From contig SCFE01000002.1 in the NCBI GenBank assembly GCA_004352715.1, forward strand, positions 3,547,327-3,611,326: a stretch of DNA of 64,000 nucleotides, read 5' to 3'. Of this stretch, positions 34,383 through 50,300 are shown piece after piece. Origin of the DNA: Hofstenia miamia (lineage: Eukaryota > Xenacoelomorpha > Acoela). The stretch's first letter is position 1; each line of letters begins with the position of its first letter. The notes beneath the pieces are model-generated. The model did not search any database, was not told the DNA's origin, and saw nothing but the letters and a program-made list of their open reading frames with translations. A program made the translations under genes and the position numbers.

Positions 34383-37300
34383 AAATTAGCAAATGTACTG
34401 GAGAGTAAACATTATATTCAATTGGCTGCATGCGTAAACACATTCGACTACGTCTCACAAAATGTAATATTTAAGGAATAATAATATTTTGAAGTTTCAA
34501 ATTTAAGTGGCTGAAAAAGCCATCCAACCGTAATGTCACCGAGATTTCAATGCCCATTATGAAAAAGGAAATGAGTTGTAAAAATCAATGAAACAGCATG
34601 CCTTCGTCAACGCCATGTAGAAAATAGAATTAGCAACGCGCCTTGAGATTTCATTTATCAAATTCTAATTAGTGCTCATAACTCAAAGCATTGATTTTCT
34701 ATTAAAAATATTCCATTTTTAGAGGTATGTAAACTTCTGACACATAAAGCAATGACAGATATTCTATTAAAAAATTAATAATATTAAATTCAGAAGAAAT
34801 TTAACAGATGTAACCTCGGCCACGCAAACGTCGATGGTCTGAGCTCTACCTCGAACTCGATATCGATTAGCCAATTTTAAATCGAAATCAAGGTCAAATA
34901 TATTTTGCATATTTACCTCATGCTTTTCTAAACTATTATTTTATAAAAATAGCCATCCAGTAATTATCGTATAAATAAAAAGTTTAAACAGAGTTTAAAC
35001 TACAGATTAATTTAGTAGTATAATTAAAAAGACAATAACTGAAACTGCTCCATTTTAAACAACAGTTTAATTCTTAATTGTTTATCTAAACAAGAGATGG
35101 AAGTGGGATGGGAAAGACGGGTGTGTATGATGCAAGATTTTTCTAAAGTGGGTACCCATGGGACAAAAGTGGGGAAAAAACACTTTTGAGTTGAAAAAAA
35201 CTGAACCAAATAACTACCAGTTTTAGAGTAATTTTCTTAGATGACAGTTCCCCACTTGATAAAATTTTGGTTGACTTAAAAATTTATTATTTAGCTATTA
35301 ATAATAATAATTTTAATATATATTGTTATTAGATTCCTATTGGTAGTAATAGTAGAAATAACATTTGAAAAGATTATTCTGTATCTTCTAGGCAGTAAGC
35401 ATTCAAAATATTTGGCAGTGGTGGTGTGGTGCAGTGTTATGAAAATTGTCATTGAACAAATATGGGGTAATGAAATATCGCACGTCGTTTTTGGGGTGAG
35501 ATTTTTTGAGTGGGGGAATTTGGGGTTGTAGAACATAAAGCTTGGGGCAATATAAGACAGAATGGGGCAGGGCAGGGCAGGTCAAACAATCTGCCTCACT
35601 TCCATCTCGGATCTGAACGGATTATAAGGCCTCTTAACTAAAGTTTTAACGGCAGTGTGCGTCGATTGGTCGCACACTAGTGTTCTGTGGCTAAGGCAAT
35701 TTTCTTGGCCGTGGTCGGTCGTGCTAAATATATTTTGATTTTCACCGCCCATTGACCATAAGTGTTTGCCCGTATTGCTTTAGCCGTGTTTTTTACTACT
35801 TAGTGAAATATTACAATCTTCAATGGAACGATTAAAACATGCTCATAATTTGAACAATTAAAGAAAACGGTCAACGCGACTAAGTTTTAAAAGCAAAAAT
35901 AGAGATAAAATCATGGAAATCAATTGTTCACCATAATGTTCAGAAATAAATTTTAGCCGGAATTTTGCCTTTAAAACAAATTATTTGGCTGCATGTTTGA
36001 TGGATTAAAGATTATTTGATGTATGGTACGCACTCTATTTTTAATACTGGGTCGTATGTAAAGCTTTGAAATGATTTCTTTCAAGCATATGAAACTAACA
36101 CGCCATCAACTCTAGAAAAGAAATATAAAACCATTGGTATATTCATTCCAAAATGAATACCACGATGCTAGAAATCGCCTCATTTAAGTATATGGTTTCA
36201 TTTGAAAATTGAAAAATAATAGCGTTGTACAAAGAAAAACGCCGACCGAAATGGTAATTGTCATGACGCAATTATTTGTGCATAAAACACATTTTAAGAT
36301 ACCATTACAAATAGTAAACATCTTATGTAAAATCTAAGACATCAATCTAAAGTAACCCTTGTAATTTAATGACTATCTACTTAACAAATTTCACTGGCCA
36401 TTTTGTTAATAGCAAGATATTCGTAAAATGTTATCATAGAAAAAATATTGAATTCTATGGCTATGGCTATGGACATATGATGCAATTTAAGGTAAATCTG
36501 TGGAGATGAATGATATTCAATAAATTAATAGAATTATACTAAAAGGCTTAGCAGGCTGACTTGCTGACCATACTAGTGCTTCATTTATAACTAGAAAAAT
36601 AATTTGGTGCGCTGCTAACTTATTAGGAGAGAGGAATTAATAATGAAATAATTTATCAGCCGTACTTCGTGGAGACATACATGCCGCGGGGAATATTCTA
36701 GTGACGATGATGAATGAATAGAAACCTTCATTTTGGTGTATAATTTAAAAACTTTATTTCATCCTATTATTTTAAGTAGACTAAATTCCCTGTAACCAAA
36801 TTAAAGTCAAACTAATAAAATAATGGGTAGTGACTTATATATAAATCTCAGTGATACAATGCTAGAACGCTGTGGTTATTAAAAAAATATAAAATAAAAT
36901 TTGTGAGAATTTCTGTTTTAAGCAAAATTTGAGATGATGATACTGAGCAATTCTGTCAATAATATAAAATGTAGCAAACAAAAATAAAAGTTTCAATTGT
37001 TGTTTGCTTACTTTGGCATTCATTTCAATTGTGCTAGACAAGACTAATGAATTAAAAATGGATTATCAAGAAAATTCACGAAGCGCAAGAAACCATCAGA
37101 GGTCAAAAACTAGCCTGAAATAATATTTGTATAGCGGGCCTGAAAAATTTGGCATATACCTATCCGAGGGTTTATAATGATATTTCATCCAGATAGATGT
37201 AGACAAAATCGTGTGCTTTTGAATTTGCCCGAGAAATCCAAGTTGAACAATTTTCAGAAGTTGAGATACCCATAATATAGTAAAAATTATAAAATGGATT

Positions 37301-40028
37301 TACCTGAATCATTAGATGTGATGTGTGAGATTTCTTGGTTAGCAGTGAACTTAGCAATTCTATTACTGTATTCTTCAATTGTCTGATTTTGGGCTTTTAT
37401 CCGTTGTCGAAGTAGATCGAGTTCACTCAACAACATTTTATTTTCACTGACTAAATCTCCTACTGAGTCTTCATCAGGTTTCCTCCTACCCTAAACAACA
37501 AAATGATAAAAAACGGCACCTTCAATTTTTACAATTAGCATTGTGTAACAAAAGTTAGAATGGAATTAATAGAAAATTTATACAATTATGATCACATTGC
37601 TAATAAACAATTATTGTAAAGACAGTGATGTTTGTTGAAATTTTCGGTCCGTCCAAAAAGTGGAAAACCTCCCGTTCTACTACGTTGACTTTTGCTGTAA
37701 CCACACATTTCCTAAATTATTATCATATAGAGACAAATAAATAATGTGTGTAATTTACTTGGCAAAATTATTATTCGAAATATTCTTATTACTGAAGAAA
37801 ATCCATGTAAAATAAAATTCTATTTTCGGGTAATGTTTCTACTGCCCATTCGGGAAGATTTGCACAACTATTTGAGACCACTATATGCGATGTCCCAAGT
37901 GTCGTGCGGTCATTAGCTGTTCCTGCAACATGTAGCCACCAACATAAATCAAATATATTAACAAAGCAAAGCTCTCAGAATATTTTCGTGCTGGCCATTT
38001 GCAAAAAATTGAAAGTAAAAATTTTACTTAATAATTTACTTTAATTGTGTTTCCACCAAACTCTCAAACTCTCAGCTAGTATTTCATCAGTACTTAATAT
38101 GTAAGAAATTATAAGACGCTTCATTCCCTTAAAATGAATTGTTTTTTAATCCTACTTGATTATTGAACAACATGTAGTTCTGAAAAAAATTGGCAATCAT
38201 TGTACAGGATTCTATTAAAATATTGTAAATTATTTGCCCAGCTCTTAATAAAAATAAAATAGAAAAATTTCGTAAAGTTTCTTTGTTAATTTACTACAAT
38301 GAGAACTCGAATTTTAGTGCAAAAAGCACATTTACCAAATGGTTAAAGATTTTTGTTGAAAATGTGTTGCAGATGGAGGTGGTTTAAAGCTAAACAAATA
38401 AGAGCAGAACTTGAACGAGTGAATATAAGTAAAGGCTTGAGATTTGTTCAAACCTATTCCAACCTAATGTAATGTCGATCAAAGCAAAACTGGTTTCCCA
38501 ATTGATCATGTTAAAAACGACCCCCGCGCTTTTAGTGATGATCATTTTTTACAAGAGTAAATTTTTATACATTTTTTCTGGAATCAGTAATGTGAAACTT
38601 ATAATAAGAAAAACAGGTTATATTCGCCTTGTACATTTCCGGGTTCCGCTTCTTATGCAGGTTAAATGAATCCAGAAAAGAAACGCCCTATTTCTGTTTT
38701 AACTGAAATCATAAACACAATTGTACATTTAAAATGAAAATATATCATTTTTTTAAATTGAATATAAATGCGCAAATGATTTAAATGGCTATCAGTAGGA
38801 ATCGTAAAAATCAAACGGAATTCCCTTTCACATTTGTTTTTTGTGGAAAATATACAAAGCAAGATATTTTAAAAATAGAACAATTTTCATTTCAATTAGC
38901 ATGCGTTAATATTGCAAGGTAAATAAAAAAGATATAATATAAACTTCAACGTGAAAATTCGCCTCATTACATATATATGTATGTAAGTCTTACCATGATT
39001 CACTTAAATATTTTAAATAAGCCATGGTCTTACATTGTATAATGTTTCGAAAGAAAGTGTCTTTAACTTGTGAATTTACATCTACTCAATGAATTAACTA
39101 TTCAACACTAAAAAGTTTGTCTTGTAATAATTTCACTCAGAGTTATGAAAGTGTCCTTTATCTAATAAAAAATAAAAGACGTTTGATGAAAAGCTTTTTC
39201 AAAAAAGCCAATTAGGTTAAACCTTTAACAAAGCATACAAATGCAAATTTATCAACTTTTCGGGATAAAGTTTGTTGCGAAATCTCAAATACATAAACTC
39301 CATTGAATAATTCCAACTCCATTTGTTACATGAAAACCAAAGAGTAACAACAAGTACATTAGTACGCTACTCTTTTAAATATTCGACTAAAAAACACTTC
39401 CAATTGATTTGATATAATTTAACAGCCCCTTTTTAACCTATTGTCATTAGTGATACTTCTCATTGTTGTTATAAATTATATATTTCACAATTTCCAAAGC
39501 ATCTTTAAAACTAAAGTTTCCAAGTAAGTAACTGTTAATCTATTTATACATAGAAAACACGTAATTTGAGACTAAGTTTGGAAGAAAATCATTAATGCGC
39601 AATAAAACAAATTGTTTCATCTACTGAGCAAATATTATTGGATTTGTATATGTAGACTATGCGCAAAAAAATTCTAAACACAATGCATTATTGAGAAATG
39701 CATATTTTAAATTTTTTAAAAATTACTGACGGTGTTAAGAACTTATTGGAATTAAGATGAATATATGACAATATCATGTTGCGCACTCGTATATATATAT
39801 AAGCTGATTTTTCCACATAAATTTCTGATTTTTTGTAGGACATAGAATTTCAGTAGTACCTACCTTCATGCAAAATGTTCTAAGGATCGATGAGATTTTT
39901 AGCGAGTAATCGCAAAAAGTTGAATTTTCAGCAAAAAACCCAAAGTCCCTCTCTGTACTATGGGAAAATAGGCTCCAGTCCCTCTATGTAGAGGTTTTTG
40001 CAAAAACCCCTGTAGGAAGCGGGACGTA

Positions 40029-40063
<35 letters not shown>

Positions 40064-43000
40064 NNNNNNNNNNNNNNNNNNNNNNNNNNNNNNNNNNNNN
40101 NNNNNNNNNNNNNNNNNNNNNNNNNNNNNNNNNNNNNNNNNNNNNNNNNNNNNNNNNNNNNNNNNNNNNNNNNNNNNNNNNNNNNNNNNNNNNNNNNNNN
40201 NNNNNNNNNNNNNNNNNNNNNNNNNNNNATATATATATATGATATAAAATTCACATCTCTATGGCAAACGTTTGTACCTCAGCCATTATCGAATATCTCT
40301 TATATAACACCAATTTGTGATTCAATAATCGAATATTACACTAAAATGTGTTTCAAAATATATTATTGCTGCTTAATCTAGAAAATTTTGATGTTATATA
40401 AAGAACAATTGCAAAATGTAATAGTAATACATTGTATTAAAATGACACATAAATACAAAAAAATGGAAAATGAATTTAAACTCTTTATGAACTTCGCATC
40501 ACAAAAATCTAGCCTAAGCAATGAAAAATTCTGGAAATATATGAAGTATGTGTTAGTGATACGACATTTTCCGGAAAAAATTTTCAGTACATATGACAAA
40601 TACCTTATTACTCTAAACTGCTTATTTTCGCATTGGTTTTGAATTTTAAAAAAATAAACGCAAAATAGAAGCATCTCATCACAAACTCATGTCCACTTAT
40701 GTATTGATTAGATTTTACTCGTCAAATAACCCAAAACAGAAGAAAGTGCTATCATATATAAATTTATTAGCAATATATATAGAAAAGCACCATTATAGAT
40801 GGGAAGAAATTATTTGGTATTAAAAAAATCGTCGAATTAATTGACTTAAACCTTATATTTTTATAATGCTATGTAGGAATAAAAGAATTATGATTTTGCG
40901 AAATACTGAATGGGATTAAAGGTAAATTAAGTTTCATATTTATAATTATTCCTAACGATGTTCGAGTGACTCTTTATACTTTATATTTTTTTTATATTTT
41001 CTAATTAAACGTAGAAGTTTGTTTTCGTATTGCTTACTTCGTTTTCTGTATAACATCTTGATAACTCGAACTCCCGTAGAAACTCTGTGTAAGCCAAGGT
41101 CCGCAAAATGATCTGACACATTTGTAAATCTAATAAAACACAAATAAGGCAAAACAGAAAAGGGTTTTTATTTTCGAAAACTAAATATAATGCCATTTTG
41201 TTTCCTTTCGGTTTTTGAATAATTTTTAGTTTTTTCCATTTCCTAATATGAATTGAGCCGGTGAGCATCGCGTTTTCATTGTGGAAAAGTTCATCAAACA
41301 ACGAGCGTTCCATTTGCACTTCAAATTTGCTAGAAATTATCCCGTCCCTGCTTGAAACACAATCTTGTTATGGGTTATCAACTTCAGAGTTAGTGTATCA
41401 GCATTGAAACGAAAATCATCTGGCCGACCTCGTACAGCAAGAACTCCAAAAAATGTGGCAGCGTTAAGAACTCCAGTTCAATAGTCTCCACGGCGTTCGG
41501 CATTTAAACGCAACTCGACTCTTAGGCTTCCCGATAGAAGTTTGCGAAAGAGACACTAAAACATTGTGTTTGGAAATGCAACAAAATGTCCAATTGCAGC
41601 TGTTATGTTGTTCAGTGACGAGACTCATTTTCACCTGTGTGCTACAGTGAATAAGCAAAACTTCAGATATTGGGCAGAGAACAACTCTCGTGAGTTGCAT
41701 GAACGCTCTTTGCATTGTACTCGGGTGAATGTATGAGTGCGATTGCGGAATTGAGTATATGGGGTGCCTACTTCTTCAAAGAAGACCACGTTACAATGAC
41801 TGTGAACTCTGATCGATATTGTGAGGTTCTGGATACTTTTCTCAGACCCAAATTCAATGTGCTTGACGATATGGAAAATGTTTGATTTCAACAGGATAGG
41901 GCAAAAGTCCACACTTGGCAACGTGCGATGAGGATGTTCCCTTGTCATTTAATCTTATTGCGTGGTGACATCGGTTGGCCATTCATCAAGAAATTTCTGC
42001 CATTTCACATGAAATGATGTCCAAGTTAAGAACAACTTGCATAAACGCCTTCGACAGTGTGGATAATAACGGCTTTCATTTGACTGATTTAATTTCTAAA
42101 ACCCAATGAAATAAAATGGCATTAAATTTAGTTTCAAAAAATTAAAAACACTTTTTTGTTTCTTTACTTTATTTGCCTTTTATTAAACCTACAAATGTGT
42201 CAGATCATTTTCCTGCACTTTTTACTTATTAAAGAGTGAAAACACGTAAAATAGAAACAAGAAACTCAAAAACTAAATAACAGCAGTCTGCAATCATTCA
42301 TTCCTCAAAAACCTATTTGCTAAAGCCCACCAGAATGCCAATCACATGATACAAATTCCCGACGATGCAAAACCACACGTAACGAAAAAACGGAAACACT
42401 TTAAAAAAAGTCAAGGGAGAAAGAGCTTTGACTTTGCTTATTGAGACCATTCATATTTGAAAAGTGTAGCTAGAAAAGCAATGAAAAGCCGATATTGTTA
42501 CCATAACCTGATTTAGATCGAACTAGGTTACCTGCTAGAGATGCTGCCTCAATCATCTCAGAAGCTATGAAAGTGTGGATCAACGATTAGTCGTTGCCCT
42601 ATACGCACTTCGCTGCTAACTCAAAAACAAGCAACAGGGCTTTCAAACTTCTCCTGAAAAATTGAAAGATTTTTATTAACACAAATGGTGCGACTATGAA
42701 GGCTATTAAAACAATTTCTTGAATTTTTCAGTTTGATCTATCTAAAAAACTCATAATAAAATCTAAGCACATTGTTTATAAATTATATAGCATTCAATGC
42801 ATTTTGGTTGATTTACCTGCACTGTTGCGCAACAGTAAGTTATTTTTGGCCTATTTTTACCAATGATTCGGCCGAAGTGAAACCAGGTCCAAGACCGCCA
42901 GGGCAACGTTAATCTCTGTGTGATCATCCCCTTTTTGATGTGGAATTACAGAATAATACGTGTTTATTGAAATTATTTGAAATTTGGTTGACATTCACAC

Positions 43001-44328
43001 AGTTTGTGTGATTATACATTTATGCATTATGTTCGCATCATTTCTAAATGTTTTGCACATTATGAAACAATATCTAAAATTGGCTGTAACTAAATCTAGT
43101 GTTGCGCAGGCCTCGAAACGGGTCAAACTTTTTGGACTCGAAGCAACCCTACCCGAATGATATGTAGACCCAATTTAACCCAACCAGATCCTTCTTCCTA
43201 AATTTGACACGATTTGCCATTTAGATCCATTGAAGGAATTGTTTATTTAAAAATACTTGATATGCTTAAGAACAATTAAAAGCTAAAACTACCAGCATCA
43301 ATTAAATGAAATGGCAGAACATAATAGAAAAGTAAGAAAACGAATATCCTCAAATCGCCTCAATCATTCATAAAACTAGCTAACACACAAAGCAGACATC
43401 GATCTTTTACCAAGTGTAAACTAGTGTTAAATCTCAGTAGATTTTCGTATTGAAAACCGCAACATAACACCAAAATACATAACTAGCCAGTAGTGGGAAA
43501 ATTAAATATCTTGCTATACATTAGATTTCATGCAAAAAAACAGTTACATGTAACACTCCATTCAATATTTCAAAGTAGCGTTACAATCTATACATATAAT
43601 CAGTAACTAATGTCAACGTTATTGAATAACCTGACATTAGCCGATTTAAAGAAAAAACTAATCCGCCACGGTCCGCACGTCAATTCGAACCATTTTCACA
43701 CGTGGGGTTGATTCAAGTCAGGATTTTTAGATTAGGTCAATCAGGATTAATCGGGTCACGATGTGGGTGAACATAAATATTATCGGGTACGGGCAGGTAC
43801 TGGTACGGTTTCATTCCACATAACCCTAAATAACCCACGCATTTTGTGATGTTCTCAAAAAAATTTCAAACGCTTTCAAATCAATAAATAATAAAGCTAT
43901 CCAAAATCTGAAAACACCACTAGATAATGTATTGTTTCCCCTTTCATTTTCATCACGTGATTTGAAGAACTATTAACAGAAAACGAAATAGTTGAAGCTA
44001 GTTGTTGCTGCTGAATGCTAGATATGGGAAGTATTTTAAGAAAAATAGGATTTTCCACTGAAATCATCTTTATCACAAACCCATAGTTTACTCAACATTC
44101 GAGTATTTCCATATTTCATAATAGGCTTGGAGAAAATATTTTGAAAATTTGTAAAAAAACCAAATAAGTTATTTTTATAAATATAAATTATAAATAAAAT
44201 GCAGAAAAACATCAACATATAATGAAAATGAATTGTGTTCAAAATGTTGAAAATTACTAATTGCTTAAATAGCAGCAAGGAAATTATAAACTCGGGTGCA
44301 GACGGATACGGGAAAATATATATATATA

Positions 44329-44385
<57 letters not shown>

Positions 44386-47300
44386 ACTTTTAAAAAATAA
44401 TCATATCATACCTAAGTTCTCGAAAATACAAAATGAATGTATTTTCAAACAAAATTCATTGAAAAAAACAAAACATTTAAAAGCTTATAATCAAAGGAAA
44501 GCATGTTTTAAAAACATCAATCTTTTAACAACAGATACACAATTCAAGTTTCTATAATTTCTAGACTCAATCTAATCCATCCCGGTTGCATAGAAGAATA
44601 TAATAATAATAATAATAATCAATGACTTTATTTAGCCGCTGAAGGCATACACAACAAGAAAATAAAAACAAGTCAAATTTTACGGCAGCGAGGACAGTCA
44701 CAGGAGATGAAATAGGAGCAAATGGAAGAGTAGGCGAAGTCGGAGAAGGGCTCAGCAAAGAGGAAAGCCATCAAAGATTTCTTGAAGCTCGGTGGTGGGG
44801 AAAAGAAATCAATCGCTGTTGGAGGGTTGCGAGTCAAGATGTAATTAGCAGCAGTACAAGCACGATTGAAAAACGAGTGAAGGGTGCGATGTTTCTTTGT
44901 ACGACGAATGGAGAAGGTGACAACATCATCAGAGCGAGTGCAGCAGGAATTGGAGAACTTAATGAAATCAAAAGGATCAAGATCCAATTTGCGAGTCAGT
45001 AGTCGATTGAACAGAAGGAGATCACAGGCATGGAAGTAGAGTGACAGCGGGAGAGTGGAGAATTTCAGCAGAGCGTCTNNNNNNNNNNNNNNNNNNNNNN
45101 NNNNNNNNNNNNNNNNNNNNNNNNNNNNNNNNNNNNNNNNNNNNNNNNNNNNNNNNNNNNNNNNNNNNNNNNNNNNNNNNNNNNNNNNNNNNNNNNNNNN
45201 NNNNNNNNNNNNNNNNNNNNNNNNNNNNNNNNNNNNNNNNNNNNNNNNNNNNNNNNNNNNNNNNNNNNNNNNNNNNNNNNNNNNNNNNNNNNNNNNNNNN
45301 NNNNNNNNNNNNNNNNNNNNNNNNNNNNNNNNNNNNNNNNNNNNNNNNNNNNNNNNNNNNNNNNNNNNNNNNNNNNNNNNNNNNNNNNNNNNNNNNNNNN
45401 NNNNNNNNNNNNNNNNNNNNNNNNNNNNNNNNNNNNNNNNNNNNNNNNNNNNNNNNNNNNNNNNNNNNNNNNNNNNNNNNNNNNNNNNNNNNNNNNNNNN
45501 NNNNNNNNNNNNNNNNNNNNNNNNNNNNNNNNNNNNNNNNNNNNNNNNNNNNNNTCTCCTGAAAAATTGAAAGATTTTTATTAACACAAATGGTGCGACT
45601 ATGAAGGCTATTAAAACAATTTCTTGAATTTTTCAGTTTGATCTATCAAAGTTGGGTATCTAAAAAACTCATAATAAAATCTAAGCACATTGTTTATAAA
45701 TTATATAGCATTCAATGCATTTTGGTTGATTTACCTGCACTGTTGCGCAACAGTAAGTTATTTTTGGCCTATTTTTACCAATGATTCGGCCGAAGTGAAA
45801 CCAGGTCCAAGACCGCCAGGGCAACGTTAATCTCTGTGTGATCATCCCCTTTTTGATGTGGAATTACAGAATAATACGTGTTTATTGAAATTATTTGAAA
45901 TTTGGTTGACATTCACACAGTTTGTGTGATTATACATTTATGCATTATGTTCGCATCATTTCTAAATGTTTTGCACATTATGAAACAATATCTAAAATTG
46001 GCTGTAACTAAATCTAGTGTTGCGCAGGCCTCGAAACGGGTCAAACTTTTTGGACTCGAAGCAACCCTACCCGAATGATATGTAGACCCAATTTAACCCA
46101 ACCAGATCCTTCTTCCTAAATTTGACACGATTTGCCATTTAGATCCATTGAAGGAATTGTTTATTTAAAAATACTTGATATGCTTAAGAACAATTAAAAG
46201 CTAAAACTACCAGCATCAATTAAATGAAATGGCAGAACATAATAGAAAAGTAAGAAAACGAATATCCTCAAATCGCCTCAATCATTCATAAAACTAGCTA
46301 ACACACAAAGCAGACATCGATCTTTTACCAAGTGTAAACTAGTGTTAAATCTCAGTAGATTTTCGTATTGAAAACCGCAACATAACATTGTTATTAAAAG
46401 TAATTGATATTAACAAGATGCCAACATTAAAAATAATCAATGATTGAACATGTCTAACCTTTTTAGGACTAAATAAGCCTCTCAGTCTATCCAATATTAA
46501 CAATTTAATTTCTTAATATTATTAATTTCAAACTTCAAACAATACGCTATTTACGTTTTCTAAAAATATTTTTCTATTTATGTTTAATAATAGTAAAGCT
46601 TCAGAATTTATAAATAACTTCGTAAGTTTCCATTAATAAATTTTTAATGCATACCACGATATTAATTTCGATTTATTTATAAACTCAAGTAAAACATCTG
46701 GAATTAAAATGTAGCATAATTAATTTTAAAATAGAAACTACTTAAGAATATAATTGACAAAACTTCAAAATTTATATTATTACGACACGTTTCTATGTGG
46801 TTTAGTTAATGTAAATTATAATTGATCATTTTGCATTAAAAATGTGTCCATAACGTGTTTAACTCTGTTGGCGAGGTGAATTTTTGAGGTTACAAGTGAG
46901 GTGGTGCCATCTTGGATCTCTTCTTTAGCTGATTCAGCGAAGAACACCCTTAAATTAATACTCGGGGGCTTGATAAATTCGAATGGGGGTCCAGCCCCAC
47001 TTGTTAAATTTATATTATGTTGTGGGATGTTGGACTCTATTTGTTGAAAAATTAAATTTGATCAAAGTATAACCAAAATATAGTGCCCAAAATTAGAGCC
47101 TCCTTGTTAAATATTGAGAAGTACAGCGCTGCTTTCTTGACAGCTTCCAATTTTCACTGATCAATAGTCAGAAGATGCATATAAAAGTATCTCTCTATAA
47201 AAATACTGAGAGTATCAATGGGTAAGTAATAATGATTTTGTAGTTGTTATAATACCAAAAATAGTAGTTTTGAGAAAACGACTTTTAAGATTCATATTAA

Positions 47301-50300
47301 AAGAACTCTATATACAAACTATATTATATGAATGTCATTTATGCATATTTAAAAAAATGGTTGTAAAATGGTACATAGTATGCGGAGAGTATGTCACAAT
47401 AAATAGGAAAATTACATGCAAAAACGAGAACCAAAAAGGCAGTGGTATAACTATCTAACGCCAGAACCCATTTTTTATATTTTTTAGGAGAAAATTATCA
47501 AATTTTAAATCTTTGTCAACATCAACCCCTAAACATGTAACCCGATCTCTTTGCTATCTGAACGCTGTTAACAGTTAATTCGATCTTATTTGTCATTTCC
47601 TTTATATAATTGGGGGCAAATATAATGAATTGCGATTTTTCAATATTGATTTTTAATTTATTGGATGTGAAATAGCTAGAAAGACTTTCAATATCACTTT
47701 GTAAATTGTTTGTCGCCCTAAACGCATCATTATCAGTATTTATGAAGCAAACTGATATATTTCACTATTCTACATGTTTCATAACGTCATTTACATATGT
47801 TGCAAATAAAATTGTCCCTAGTACTGTACCTTGACGCACTCCTTGATCGGTTGTAATATATTCAGATTTAATATTAGTTATTAATACACGTTGTTTACTC
47901 TCTTATATAAACTCATAAGTAACTTGATCGAATTTTTTAGTTTAATCACCAAAGTTTCAAGATTAATTGAATTAAAAGCTTTGCTTAAGTCTAAAAGGGC
48001 TATGCAACTGTATTTATTTTGAGATTTATTTGAGGATATTTTCTCAGTAATTGAAATAATTGCATTACTTGTATTATGCTTAGGGTGGAAATCATATTGT
48101 TTAGATAAGATATTCTTAGATGCAAGGTACTGGTTGATTTGAATGTGCAATAATTTTTCGCAAAAAAGCTATCACCATTTTTATACGGAGGTGTTATATC
48201 TTACTTATTCATTATCTCCGAAAATTCGTTTTCAACTACACATTCATTAAATGCAAATGATAGATGGTAGCCAAATATATGAAAGAATTTCTTAATGATA
48301 AAGTACGGTAAATGAGTGGAACCTGAAGATTTATTAACGTCTAAATTTTCTACAATAGTTTCTAATTCTCTTAAGGTGGACAAGCCTAAAGTGAAACGCT
48401 GACTTACAATTCGATTGCCTAAGTTCTGATAGAGAAGGTTTAGGAAAATTGAATTTACCTAATTCTTGAAATGTCTGACTTAAATGAATTAGTATCCATT
48501 TTAGTCTGTAAATTTTTGGTTATCAATATACATTTTTAAAATGTCACTATTGAGAGCATTCGATTTCCCAAGGAAACGGCATAAAACTTTCCACTTTTGT
48601 TTAGAAGAATTCAATGTTCAAAAATTGATGCTTTAAACCTGAATGATTTGTGCGTAGGTCCTTATTTGATTTCTTTGATCTTTAGTAATTAGTCCAATTT
48701 TTTTGGTCGGATTAGCTCGTTCAAAGAGTTCTGCTATATGTTTACGGTATTCTTAATTACCTAATGATCAGTAGCGGTTAAATTAAATCGTCGTGATTCG
48801 TAGATTAATCGGCGTGGTTTTAGCGGTGCTACTTTGTTTAGTGCTTGATTGATCCGTGTCGTAATATAATTTGAACAGAACCAGAATTTAGAGTAAAAAT
48901 ATAGTCGAATGGAGCATTTTTAAGCAAATTTTCCATGATCTCATCTGAATAGGTTTGAAATCCCTAGAATAAATCGTTTTAAATTTAGAAAGCCTAACTT
49001 GAATCAATCGTACTAATATAAATACAGAGGGCACGATCACTGAAGGATTCAAAATTAAAAGTTTTTTTATAGTTTCCAATTTAGATAAAAATAATAAATT
49101 AATGTCGTTTTTCGAGTGGAAGTTTGAGTGTTGATTATTTTTAAATTATAAATAGCGCATAATTTTTTCAATGATTTTTTTCATAAGAATTGAAATAGTT
49201 GATGGTAAAGTCACCTAATATGTTTAGTGAATAGTTATAGCTAGGAATATCTGAAATTAGTAGAAAGGTCTTTTATGGTCATAACAACATATTTTGCTGA
49301 TTTTGAAACTGTATAGTGGTAGAGTATGTAATGATTTTCTGTATGGTACACATTTCTACCATTATCCTTTAATGGGTATTTCAAGAATATGTATAGGTTA
49401 TTTCTGCAAATGGTTCTATGCAACATATTAATCCTACACCATATTCTTGATTGTATCACATGATAAAATTAAGTATAATAAAAAACGTTTACATGCTCTA
49501 AGCCTAGCTAGCAATTCAGAATGCTAAGTAGACTTACACAGTATTTTGAATGGCTAAGTTAGGCCTACTTGCATTTGCATTACTTTGAACAAGATGAGTA
49601 GTCAGAAGATTGGTTGGGTTGAGTGTGTTTATGCTAAAACTGCAGAATTTATGTTAGCATCAGCTCTGCTATGTGCAATTTTAGACAATTCTTTGTGTTC
49701 TGCTATTAGTGGTTCTGCAAATCACTAGCCTATATCAATAAGTATCATGTTTATCAGTTTATCACCAGTCCCAATCTGACAGAACGTACTGTACAGGTTA
49801 CTTTAGTCTATGTCTTCAAGTTTGAAATGATGCAGTTATATTGCCACTGCTTTACGGCTGTACTTGGATATGCATTCTCTATCCTGGAGTGGTACAGACT
49901 AAGTTGTCTGTGACACAAAACTAGAACATCTGGGCTACACAGTTCGGAAATAAAACTTTTCACAATAAAATTAAATTCATTCATTCATTTTGGCAAGCAA
50001 CACATTTTGAATCTGCTAATGTGTTGTAAAAGGCCTCTTTGAAATGAAACAAAAAATTACATTCCATAACATAGTTTTGTAAAGTCACAATGACGTAAAA
50101 TTTGAATAATTTAATAACATATTTTTGTAGAAACTGAATTTTGTATTATTTGAAAGTAATTTATATTGCATTTACTATATTTCAATTATGTCAAACAAAA
50201 AAAGATTGTTTGAACTAAATGACTTGGAAGTCAATCAAATTTTGTTCTGTGATGATAGCAACACAGAAGAAATTCTTCCTATGGATGAAGAAGATGTCTC

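Noticed and set aside
40032-40238. Open frame of repeated Ile-Tyr
   Set aside because: Translation of an (AT)n tract and Ns.
41005-41948. Minus-strand open frames of 83-105 residues over the mariner-like element
   Set aside because: The plus strand reads as transposase pieces in order, so these are antisense frames.
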